A stretch of 64,000 bases of DNA from Coemansia sp. RSA 487. Taxonomy: Eukaryota > Kickxellomycota > Kickxellomycetes > Kickxellales > Kickxellaceae. The position numbers and the translations under genes are program-made. The DNA is taken from contig JANBRJ010000032.1 of NCBI GenBank assembly GCA_027577595.1, positions 104,436-168,435 of the forward strand, in the 5' to 3' direction. The notes beneath the pieces were generated by a model, which had not been told where the DNA came from, ran no database searches, and saw only the letters and a program-made list of their open reading frames with translations. Positions within the stretch are counted from its first letter, which is position 1; each line of letters opens with the position of its first letter. This document shows, piece after piece, positions 8,737-18,339 of this stretch.

Positions 8737-11700
8737 ATGCACATAAAAAGGGTATGGCCAGAATTGTTTTGCACATTTCCATGTTGTTAATACGTAGAGC
8801 CTTTGCCCCAGACAGAGACACGCGCATAAATAGAGAGCCTACTTTTGGATCAACAAATACTCACCGATACATGCGCTGTTCGTTGCTGTTTGCTGCCTGT
8901 AGATCACTATCCAAGGTTTCAAGTCTTACAGAGACGAAACCACAACGGATCCACTGAGTCCGCACCACAACGTAGTAGGTAAGTCGCCGGCCCCATGGTC
9001 TTTATGTCATGCTTGAGTATTCTGTACAGCCAAAGGAAACAGATGTGCACTAATCCGCAGTAAAATAATGTATGCGCTGCACCATCACGTTTTGCTCAAA
9101 GAGGAGCATAGTCGGCCGCAACGGATCTGGAAAGAGCAACTTTTTCGCAGCCGTGCGGTTTGTGCTGAGCGACGCGTACACGAACCTAGGGCGCGAGGAA
9201 CGGCAAGCGCTGCTGCACGAGGGCACAGGTCCCGCCACGATGTCAGCGTTCGTTGAAATCGTATTCGACAACGCTGACAACCGATTTCCGACGGGCAAAG
9301 ACGAAACCGTTGTGCGGCGCACCATAGGGCTCAAAAAGGACGACTACTCGTTGGATAAGAAGAGCTCGACCAAAAGCGAGATTGCCAGCCTTTTGGAGAG
9401 CGCCGGGTTTTCGCGGTCCAATCCGTACTACATTGTGCCGCAGGGGCGGATCACATCCCTTACACACGCCAAGGACGCCGAGCGCCTCACGCTTCTTAAG
9501 GAGGTTGCGGGCACTAAGGTGTACGAGGCCCGGAGAGAAGCCAGTCTAAAGATCATCGACGAGACTGAGCGCACACGGGCGAAGATTGGCGAGGATTTGG
9601 CTCTCATTGAGGAACGGCTGGGCGAATTGGATTCTGAAAAGGAGGAGCTCGACAAGTACCGTTCACTGGACCGCGAGCGCCGGTGCCTCGAGTACGCGAT
9701 CTACTCGGTCGAGCAAGAAGACATCGTGGAGCAACTGGACGAAATTGATATTCGGCGTGAGCAGCTAGTTGTTGCCGTCAATGCACGCCAGGAAACGTGT
9801 GGCGACTTGGAGCGCCAGGCCTCGGACCTTGAGCCTGAGATCCGTGCTGCCAAGCAGGCGCTCGAGATCCTGCGTATTGAGCACGAGCAGCTGGCTTTTG
9901 AGGCTGAGGATCATGCGCGTGCACGTGCGCAAGTCGAGTCGGCCATCCAAGATCTGGAGCAGGACAGGGCGACGGGCCGTGATAGTATCACAGAGCTCCG
10001 CCGCACCGTTGATAACCTTTCACGCGAGGTGCGTAAACGCGAGAACGAGCTGGCAAAGGTCGAAGGAAACTACGAGAAGGCGCTTGCAGCAGAGACACAG
10101 CTACGTGAGCAGTTCGAGGTTGCCGACCAGCAGCGCAAGTCTCTTTTGCAGAAACAGGGCCGCAGCGGGCATTTCTCCAGCAAAAGCCAGCGCGACAAGT
10201 GGCTGCAAACCGAGATTGCCAGGCTTGAGACCTCGGTCCAGCAACACCGCGCACAGGTTGTAGCCACCGAGGAGGAGCAGGCTGGGCTACGCACGCGGCT
10301 GGACGAAATCAAGAGCTCTGTTTCAGCGGCCAGGGAAAAGGCTGATTCATGTGCCGAGCAGATAAGCACGATGCAGGCGCAGGAGGTTGGACTCAGGGAG
10401 GACAAAGACGCCAAAGCCAGCAAGCGCAAGGAACTGTGGCGCAAGGAGGCGCGTTTGGAGACCGAGGGCAGCGACTTGCGCGAGGAGCTCAAGCGCGCCG
10501 AGCGTGCGCTGGGAGGCACGGTGGACAGGGCCACAAGCGAGGGCCTGCAGGCACTACCGGGGATCTGCGAGCGACTCGGATTGAGCGGCGTCCACGGCCC
10601 ACTGTTCGAGCTGTTCGAGGTCGACGAGACGTACCGCTCATGCGTCGAGACTATCGCAGGATCCAGTCTATTCCACGTCGTGGTTGACACCGACGATACT
10701 GCGTCGAGGATCATGGACGAGCTGAATCGGAAGAAGCTCGGCCGGCTGACATTCATGCCGCTCAACCGGATGCATCCGCCACCGGCTACATATCCAGAAG
10801 CGAGCGACGCGATCCCGATGATCGAGCGGCTGCGCTTCAGCCGCCGGTATCAGCGTGCCTTCGAGCAGGTCTTTGGCAGGACAATTATCTGCCCGTCGCT
10901 CGAGGTGGGCAGCGGCTATGCGCGCAGCATGAACCTGACGGCTGTGACGCTGGAGGGCGACAAGGTCGACCGGCGCGGTGAGCTGATGGGCGGCTTCTCG
11001 AGCCGCAAAGGGTCGCGTCTCGAGGCTGCCAAGGCGCTCGTGCACATCCAGGGCCGCGTGAAGGAGGCGGAGCGCCAGGAGAAGGAGATCATGGCTGCGC
11101 TGTCGACGCTGGACCAGGAGATTACGGGGCAACACAGCGAGCTCCAGTTGCTCAGCGCACACGTTATGCAAGCAAACAACGAGCGGAGCAGCGCCAAGCA
11201 GGATCTGAAGCAACTGGCCAAGACCGAGGCCAGCGCCAAGCTATTTGCCGAGAACGCAAGCAAGTCGCTGGCATCGCTCAATGCGCAGCTACGCAGTGCT
11301 GAGCGCGAGCTACAGACTATGCAGACGGAGATTGGGACGCCGTTCTCGCGCGGCATTACCGCCGAGGAGCGCTCGCAGCTCGAGCAACTGGCCACGCAAG
11401 CCGATGCGCAAGCGAGCGAACTTTCGCAGCTGCTAGCCAAACGCGTGGAGCTCGAGGGTCGACGCAACGTGCTGCAAAACGAGCTTGGGCTTGGAATGCG
11501 CATGCGTCTTGAGGACGCGCAGCGACAACTCGAGCAAGCCACCGCTGAGAATCCAGACAAGACCATTGGCGTGCGCAGCCGTGAGCTGGCCAAAGTGGCC
11601 CAAGCGCAAGATCAGATTAGCCAGCAGCTGACCGACATCCATCAAGAGATCGAGGACAAGACACGCGAGATCACCGACCTGGAGAAGCAGCTCAGTGAGA

Positions 11701-12611
11701 CGCAAGCGCGACTGGATACCGAGAACAGGCGTGTGCAGGGCGAGATGGAGCAGCTGGACAAGTGCCTGGCGCAGCGCAACCTCTATTTGCAAAAGAAGAA
11801 CGAATACATGCGCAACATCCAGGATCTGGGCGTTCTCCCTGAAGAGGCGTTCCGCAACTTTAACCGCGCACAATTGCCCAAGCTGGCGAAGAAGCTGCAC
11901 AAAACGAACGAGAAGCTCAAGACATTTGGCCACGTCAACAAAAAGGCCTTTGAGCAATACACGATCTTTGCCCGCCAGCGCGAGGGCATCCAGCAACGTA
12001 AGCGCGAGCTGGACCAGTCGGCCGCATCAATCGAGGAGCTGATCGAGGTGCTTGACCAGCGCAAGGACGAAGCCATCGAGCGCACCTTCAACCAGGTGTC
12101 CAAGTACTTTAGCCAAGTGTTTACCAAGCTTGTTCCGGCTGGCAAGGGCTCGCTCATCATGCAAAGGCGCACAGACAACACTGCCGACGACTCGATGGAC
12201 GGCGGCGGCAGCAACACGTCGACTTCAGTGGAGAACTACACGGGCGTGACCATCCGCGTATCCTTCAACAGCAGCACTGACGAGGGCCTACATATGCAGC
12301 AGCTCTCTGGCGGCCAAAAGTCGCTTGTTGCGCTTGCGCTGATATTTGCGATCCAGCAGTGTGACCCGGCGCCGTTCTATCTCTTTGACGAAATCGATGC
12401 CAACCTGGATGCCGTGCACAGGACTGCGGTCGCAGATATGATCCACGAGCTGAGTCGTAGCTCGCAGTTCGTGACAACGACGTTCCGTCCCGAGATGCTG
12501 GTGCATGCGGACAAGTTTTACGGCGTTACTTTTGAGAACAAGGTTTCACAGATCACGACTATCACACAGGGCGCTGCGGTGTCTTTCATCGATGAAACAC
12601 AGCCGTCGTGA
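8737..12611 (+). CDS. SMC3: Cohesin subunit SMC3 (three exons)
   Basis: SMC3 is the ATPase partner of SMC1 in cohesin, holding sister chromatids together. The long open frame starts inside the Walker A region, so the 5' end was rebuilt. Exon 1 is 8737-8751 (MHIKR), intron 8752-8902 (GTATGG...TGTAG), exon 2 8903-8978, intron 8979-9111 (GTAAGT...ATAG), exon 3 9112-12611. The joins give [14 protein letters not shown] and then [13 protein letters not shown], the canonical SMC3 head, and a product of 1,196 residues (family about 1,200). Walker A is at 32-39. Lys105 and Lys106 match the Eco1/ESCO acetylation pair. Coiled coils flank a hinge near 500-680. Signature LSGGQKS and Walker [12 protein letters not shown] lie near the C-terminus. 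GC-rich codon use contrasts with the AT-rich stretch downstream. Confidence 0.96.
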
Positions 12612-13509
12612 TCGCTTTCTCTTTCATTTGTGAGTTGTCTGTTTTTCTTTTTTGATGTTGATGTTGACTGTGAATTTGGGAAGGCGGATGTTTCCTTTTT
12701 ATCCATTTTGGCAAAATGGAAACGCTTGATGAGAGAGAACGAGAGAGAGCGAGACTGCAGTGAATGTGGATGTGCGGGAAAACTTTCTTGTTGGGTGCTT
12801 TTCGCGCAAAAGTGAAAGAACCAAAACATCTGTGCCCAGCTCTTTGTGTGTGCTTGGCGCCTGGCTTCCATGTGTGCAAAAAGCGTGAATTTGCAAAAAT
12901 GTGACATCATGAACCGAAGCGCAGATTCAAAGAAATCAGAACAGGTTCGATTGTGCACGCGGTCTGAGCCCTTCGAACAATTGAAGTGCAGACAGAGAAT
13001 ATAACCTCTATAGATCTGCTCATTTTCCGCACCAACCAAAGTGAAATGCAGCTGAGACCGTTTTGTGCAAACAACGGCCAAGCTCATTCGCTGGGCGCGG
13101 ATTATTTTTCAAAAAGAACAGATATGTCACTATATGTATGGATTGTCAATCCTCTTCTATTTATTGTTTCCCGCTTGGCAATCCCAACCATCTCAAATAA
13201 AAAGGAATAGAAATCAGAAAAACAAGTGTAAAGAAAAGGAGGTTGGGATCTGCTCTGATGACAACATTTGTAATTTTTTTTTTCCAAAATGCTCCTCACA
13301 ACTTTTGGCTCTCTAGTGCTTTTTCATTGCTAATTTTTGTTGTGGATATTGTTTTGACGCTTATTTATAGCGAAAAGTAGTTTGTTCCTTTTTGGTTTCA
13401 AAGAAGTTGCTGGTTCCTCTTCTTTCCCTTGCCTTCTCGCATCACAAGCATTCATTTCTACATCTTCCTTTTTTCTCTCTAGCATCGCCCTTTCAAATAC
13501 AAGCATAAA
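12612..13509. other. Intergenic region SMC3 to Ser-rich protein
   Basis: This AT-rich stretch is punctuated by stops in all frames; the open frames here are short and of low complexity. A GAGA-type purine run lies near 12735-12755. T-rich sequence at 13380-13490 precedes the next start and is probably promoter and 5' UTR. No RNA gene is recognised. Confidence 0.4.
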
Positions 13510-14019
13510 ATGCAGTTGTCAAAACTCTCTGTTGCATTGTTCGCCCTTGTTGCAGTTGCTGCTGCAGCACCAGCACCAGCACCAGCAGATGATGGCCCAC
13601 TCACCATTATTCGCATCGGCCACGACGCCGAAACCAACGAGTCGTCGACCGGTGAAGCATCGTCGTCTAGCAAAGAGGGTAAACACAGCAGCAGTAGCAA
13701 GGATGACAACAAGGACTCTAGCAATGGCGATGACTCCACTGACGCCGACTCCTCTTCTCCGGCCGATGATAGCAGTAGCCCTGATGACTCTGAAAGCCCA
13801 GATAGCAGCAGCAGCAGCAGCAGCTCAGATGATGCTTCGACCGATGGTGCTTCCTCAGAGGACGCTGAAACATCGACCTTCTTTGTTGACGGTTCCACTT
13901 CTGTTGTCACACTTTCGGAGGCCACATACTCGAGTAATGCGTTCTCGCTTCAAAGCACTGTCTCTGTAGTTTCGCTTGCTGTTGCTGGCGGTGTTACTGT
14001 CCTTTTGGCCGCCTTCTAA
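13510..14019 (+). CDS. Secreted Ser-rich, probably GPI-anchored surface protein
   Basis: The 169-residue product has a clear signal peptide (residues 1-20, MQLSK then a hydrophobic Ala/Val core, cleavage likely near AAAAPAPAP). A Ser/Asp-rich middle of about 100 residues includes a run of eight Ser. A hydrophobic tail with no charged residue after it (about 147-169) fits a GPI attachment signal. This layout is usual for small cell-wall or plasma-membrane surface proteins, which are heavily O-glycosylated; no enzymatic domain is seen. The start ATG is preceded by AAA, a good fungal context. It lies in the same orientation as the second such protein at 14714. Function beyond a wall or surface role cannot be inferred. 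Confidence 0.8.
   Translation: MQLSKLSVALFALVAVAAAAPAPAPADDGPLTIIRIGHDAETNESSTGEASSSSKEGKHSSSSKDDNKDSSNGDDSTDADSSSPADDSSSPDDSESPDSSSSSSSSDDASTDGASSEDAETSTFFVDGSTSVVTLSEATYSSNAFSLQSTVSVVSLAVAGGVTVLLAAF
13804..13824 (+). repeat. (AGC)7 tract encoding poly-Ser
   Basis: Seven AGC codons in the Ser-rich domain of the surface protein; a pure trinucleotide microsatellite likely to vary in length. Confidence 0.9.
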
Positions 14020-14713
14020 AGCCACCTGGGACATGTGTTCCCGCCTCCAGCTTGTTTTCTTTTACAGCTTGTAAACTTGTTCCTTTGTGATTTAATAACG
14101 AATCAAAACGTTTTATACATCCTTTCAGCACACATTATCCACCACCACCTTTTGGCTTTTTCTTTTGCCATGTCTTGATTAGACTGATAATTGCGATTTA
14201 CTTTTTCTGATCTTTGGGTCCAGAACATTGACCAGCTAGCACTTACCGTCTCTCGGAGATTTTATGCACAAACAGGACATGCCCGGATTTCAATATCATG
14301 CAAGAAAATGAAAGCACTAGAGCTTTAAACGCATAGAAAGAGGAATAATCCGCAAAAAAAGAATGCGGCGAGAGCATTGCACAAAGCCTCACATACTGCA
14401 TATTTTGCCCATTGGCGATGGTGTAACATTTAGTATCAAACAAATGTTACCAGTGCACAGTCTATGTCCATTAGAATAATTTCTATTGTTCTGGATGCTT
14501 TGTACAACATCCTAATTGCAATAACACTAAAAAAACTTGGTATTATATGCTCGGTAGCAATGTTTTTATTCTTGCCTTTGTGAACCATTCCTTCTTCTCT
14601 TGCTTTCGTTCTTGTTTCTTTTTCCTTTAAGAATTATCATCTACAAATACAGTACAGATATCGTCACCGTCTACTTGGAAATTTCATATTCTACAGATTT
14701 CATACGATAAAAA
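14020..14713. other. Intergenic region between the two Ser-rich surface protein genes
   Basis: No gene is supported. The sequence is AT-rich, with T-rich tracts at 14575-14630 just before the next gene that probably form its promoter and leader. Confidence 0.4.
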
Positions 14714-15052
14714 ATGAAGACCTATAACTCTGCCTTGGTTCTCTCTGCTATTATCGCTGCATCAGCTGCTTCAGTGGCTGCTCAGGCTGCAGACACGGGG
14801 GCTAGTGCTGGTGGCGCTGCCGCCGCTCCGTCATCGAGCGGAGCAAGCGTGCTGAGTGGAGACGCCTCGGCCACAGGTACCGCCACGGGTACTGATTCCG
14901 GAACCGACTCAGCAGGCTCGTCAGGAAGCGACTCCACTTCTACCTCCACCAAGACAAGCGATGCTGGTGGCAGACTTTCAGCACTTGCGTGGTCTGCTAA
15001 CCTTGGAGCGGCTGCTATGATTGTGGCTGTTGCAGTTGGCTCATACTATTAA
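14714..15052 (+). CDS. Small secreted Ser/Thr/Ala-rich, probably GPI-anchored protein
   Basis: The 112-residue product has an N-terminal signal peptide (MKTYNSALVL then Ala-rich core, cleavage near VAAQA). A short Gly/Ala/Ser/Thr-rich region contains TGTATGTD-like repeats, and a C-terminal hydrophobic stretch (about 88-110) ends in SYY, compatible with GPI anchoring. A poly(A)-signal-like AATAAA lies at 15054-15059, directly after the stop. The protein resembles the one at 13510 in design but not in sequence, so I treat them as functionally similar small surface proteins and not as recent duplicates. No enzymatic function is apparent. Confidence 0.75.
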   Translation: MKTYNSALVLSAIIAASAASVAAQAADTGASAGGAAAAPSSSGASVLSGDASATGTATGTDSGTDSAGSSGSDSTSTSTKTSDAGGRLSALAWSANLGAAAMIVAVAVGSYY

Positions 15053-16230
15053 AAATAAATGACTATCTTTTATTTTTCTTTACCCTAGGAATTTTTCTTT
15101 TTTTCGTATCAGGTTGAATTATTGAACAGAGACTATTCACAAGCATGTAAACCCTAAGCTTATTATACTCAAACAAAAATATCTTCAAGTACTTCCCGCA
15201 TCTGTAGGATTACATTCTGTATGCTGTGGAAAATTCGTGTTTTATGACAACTGGGGGTATACGTGATAAACGTCTTCACCAGGCATATAGACCCTGAATT
15301 GCACATTTGTATGCTAAACAGGTAGCTTTCCATGACGTAATTATTTAGTTAATTTTCTGTTTTTACTCGGAAGAACCCTCTTCTTGCTTGGAAAGTATGG
15401 TGTAACCTTGCATTTTCGTCAGACTTATTTTTCTTTGGCCGCGAAACAGGAAGAAAGAAATTACGTCAAGTTGTTTTGATACAGTATTTCGTGATTGCTT
15501 GTATAAATTGCCCAAGTCATAAAACAAAGATAGGCACGTTTCGCTTGTCGCTTGTTTTATCCTTTGAATAAAGGAATTTTACAAAGAAAAGCGAAGAGGT
15601 GTCCCACCATTTTATGTGTTCCAGTCAGTATATCCAATGTTACACTATAGACGCTAGGACTGTTACGTAGGAGTATAATATATATTTAAAACAGAAAACT
15701 AAGGATGACATGAGGAAATGGTACGAAGTGTTAGGCTATTTTATACCCGTACGCCACCAAGGATCATAACGTTCAGGAACCACTTATCAAGAATATGACA
15801 TCATATTCTTGTGATAGATATTCAAAACTGGCATGACATTCAACAGCCATGCATATCATCCAAAATGTCCCCCACCAACCTGATAAAATAATGGGGGAAG
15901 GGGGCTGAATGCAATCAGTTGGTGGTTTTCTTTTCTTTTTCGCTAAGGCTTGCTTTCTTTTTTTCGAAAAAAGCAAAGTCAAATGACGATGGCTACCAAC
16001 GCAAAACAATCCTTTTTGGAAACCAAAAAGGGTAGCACGGGCTTGGGGTTATAAATTGATGGACATACCATTGTCCTGTCCCAAGCTGTTTTTATTCATT
16101 TATCATATACTTCCTATCATCCACCTTTTTTAGTCTCTTGTATATATTGGATAGTTTTAGACAGATATTTTTCTGTGCAAAATATAGAGCATAAACTACT
16201 TTGCCACATACCACGACTGAGTTAGTAATT
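15053..16230. other. Long AT-rich intergenic stretch
   Basis: Nearly 1.2 kb without a credible gene. It contains a near-perfect inverted repeat at 15788-15811 (listed separately) and a TATA-like TTATAAAT at 16050-16057, about 175 bases before the next start. Stops are dense on both strands, and the minus-strand frame at 15773-16009 shows no domain. Confidence 0.4.
15788..15811. repeat. Inverted repeat, 11-base arms with 2-base centre
   Basis: The left arm CAAGAATATGA (15788-15798) and right arm TCATATTCTTG (15801-15811) are exact reverse complements separated by CA. The short centre favours a dimeric protein-binding site over an RNA hairpin. Confidence 0.8.
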
Positions 16231-16479
16231 ATGGCTATGCACTACTATATCTTTTCTCGCCCTGTAAACCCCAAAAGAAAAAGCAAGTTTAATCTTCAGT
16301 TTACTACACTTATACCAGTTTATACTGGTGATACAGTAGAGATAGTCATGGAAAAGGTAAAAGAAAAGAAAAAATTTTATGTTAAGGGACTTAAAATACA
16401 AACAGCAAAAGCGATAACTCCTACTACGAAATTTTCAGAATTGGGATTCAAAGAACGTGATGAGATTAGGCTGAGCTAA
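16231..16479 (+). CDS. Small hypothetical protein with ubiquitin-like (beta-grasp) features
   Basis: The 82-residue product starts at ATG 16231 (MAMHYYIF); there is a second in-frame ATG two codons on. It is basic, has no signal peptide, and ends in GFKERDEIRLS, a pattern seen at the last beta strand of ubiquitin-like folds. A central region reads as strand, helix (EIVMEKVKEKKK), strand. No C-terminal Gly-Gly is present, so conjugation is not expected. The codons are AT-rich like the surrounding accessory stretch. The gene has a TATA-like box upstream and no close neighbours. It may instead be a stand-alone RA/UBX-like fold or a gene fragment; identification is tentative. Confidence 0.45.
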   Translation: MAMHYYIFSRPVNPKRKSKFNLQFTTLIPVYTGDTVEIVMEKVKEKKKFYVKGLKIQTAKAITPTTKFSELGFKERDEIRLS

Positions 16480-17059
16480 AGTGGTTAACATTTAAACGAC
16501 TCTAAACCTTTCATTGCTACTCGCTTAATAAGTTATTGTCTATAACCACCATCTGTTGGGGCAATCAAACATTTGCAAATATATACATCTATACTCAGCC
16601 AAATACAAAAGAAAATATGCTTGCAGCTCATTCAAAAAAGCCAATGGGTAAGCTTTCTCCCTCCTTTTTCATGTGCTTCATTTTGTTCTCATTATATTAA
16701 TTGGCCAAAATATACAACATATGATTAGGATTGAAATCGTGATCAGAGTGCATGGAGAAGGCTTGTATCCCTACACTTCCCTTCTTCATATTCTCCATAT
16801 ATTATTTAGTGAAAGTAGTAATATTTGTACTAAAATAAAAAAGGCATTTTCAATTGGAAGGCTTATGCTTTACACGCACAACCTAACACAAGGACTAATA
16901 CACCGAAAGCGCGCCTTCCGTTTTTTTTTGATGGAGTAAAATGTCTTTGCAAGCAAAGCTTGTTGCCGACATTTTTTGTTTTCTATGTGCTTAAGTACTG
17001 GTGGTGAAGAAACGACTACCTCGCTATTGCCGCAAAGTAAATATGCGGATCCTTGTATA
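16480..17059. other. AT-rich spacer before the dead MFS gene
   Basis: No gene is supported. At 16617 an ATG followed by about ten codons runs into a GGTAAGC donor-like site (16648-16654), which could be a leftover first exon, but no matching downstream exon was found. The open frame at 16673-16939 lacks any domain. Confidence 0.35.
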
Positions 17060-18226
17060 AGCGATCGTCTTGTGTGTGCTCGGCCAGAGCGATCGGGGAT
17101 CTATAAGCGTGGCCAAGGTTGCCGGCCTGGAGAGTGACCTGAGAATGACCAAGAACGACTTCAACGTAGCCACAACGCTTTTTACGGTGGGCTATCTATC
17201 GCTGGAAGTGTTCTCCAACTTTGTGCTTAAGCGTGTGGTCGTATCGAAACTCCTGCCGACGCTAGGAGTTTTGTAGGGGCTGCGTATGTGTTCTGCAAGG
17301 CGTTGTTCGTACCAAAGTACAGCTCTTCGTTATGCGTGTGCTGCTTGGTATGTTAGAGTGCGGGTTCGCTGCAGGAATACTGCTCATCATGTCGTTCTTT
17401 TACTCAAATTCGCGGCTCACCACACGGGTTGGGTTCTTTTACCCAAGCTCGCCGCTTTCTAACGTTTCCCTGGCCCGCTAGCCTTGGCACTCTTGCACAT
17501 CCATCACACAAAAATTAAGCGGTGGCAGTGGGTGTTTATCCTCGAGGGCATTCTAACCGTCGTAGTCTCGCTGTTTGGGCACCATATTCTGTAAGACTAC
17601 TCAGAGAAATGCATCTTTCTGAACGACGACGACAGGGAGTTTATTGTCTCGTACAAGAAGAAAGAAGGGTCGTTCGAAGAATCCCAGCAGCTGTCGCTTT
17701 CAGACACGAAGCGCGCATTGTTTGATTGGCAGCTCTGGGTCATGTCGTTTGCATCATTTACTATGTGCAGCCTGTGGGTCGGTTAGTGTTTTTGCGCCAG
17801 AGCTGATCAATGAGCTTAGATTTGTGCCAGCACAATCACAGGCAATGAGTGCATTGCCACCAGTGTTTGGCGCCATTGCTATCCTCTTAGCCGGTCACAT
17901 TGTAAAACTACGCGGCAGTCATTGGCTTGCAGGCGTTCTGGCGCTGGGTATTGCACTGGTTGGAAGAGTCGTGATGGCAGTGACGCTCAATATCCCGGCA
18001 CAGATCATTGGACTGTGTCTGGTTGGTACCGACAGGTTCTCTGGCCTGGGAATTCTTTCTGGATGGAATATTACTGCGAATTCGTAAAGCGTGGCGCATT
18101 GGGTAGTTGCACCAGTAGTGACTGTGTTCATGGGATCGTGCTCTGGCTTTGTTTTTTCAAACGTCTTTCTCAATGAAGATGCAGCTAGCAGTTGGATTTG
18201 CCGATAACCCTATTGATATCGACAGC
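17060..18226 (+). pseudogene. Dead MFS transporter of the anion:cation symporter (Dal5/allantoate permease-like) family
   Basis: Homology to the ACS branch of the MFS continues across all three forward frames. SDRGSISVAKVAGLESDL is at 17091-17145, the family's first loop with the D-R-x-x-I-x-x-AK motif, then TTLFTVGYLSLEVFSN. A later segment reads WQWVFILEGILTVVVSLFG near 17525-17580, interrupted by a TAA. FDWQLWVMSFASFTMC follows at about 17722, then a C-terminal half from about 17800 with transmembrane-like segments. The coding track ends near LNEDAAS at about 18170-18195. There are several in-frame stops and frame changes, and the N-terminus is missing, so the gene cannot make a full transporter. 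It sits next to the 3' end of the ABCC gene, in the transporter-rich accessory stretch. Confidence 0.85.
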
Positions 18227-18339
18227 TGATATCGGTTCCGACTTGTATATTAGGCAAATTAACATAATATAGCTTTAGTCTCCATTTAGTAATGCAAGAA
18301 AACCTCATTCGTACTTTGAAAAGTGTGCAATGAAATAGT

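Noticed and set aside
12735-12760. GAGA purine run as a promoter element
   Set aside because: Too simple, and about 750 bases from the next start.
16617-16655. Short ATG-to-GTAAG exon-like sequence
   Set aside because: No downstream exon in a matching phase was found.
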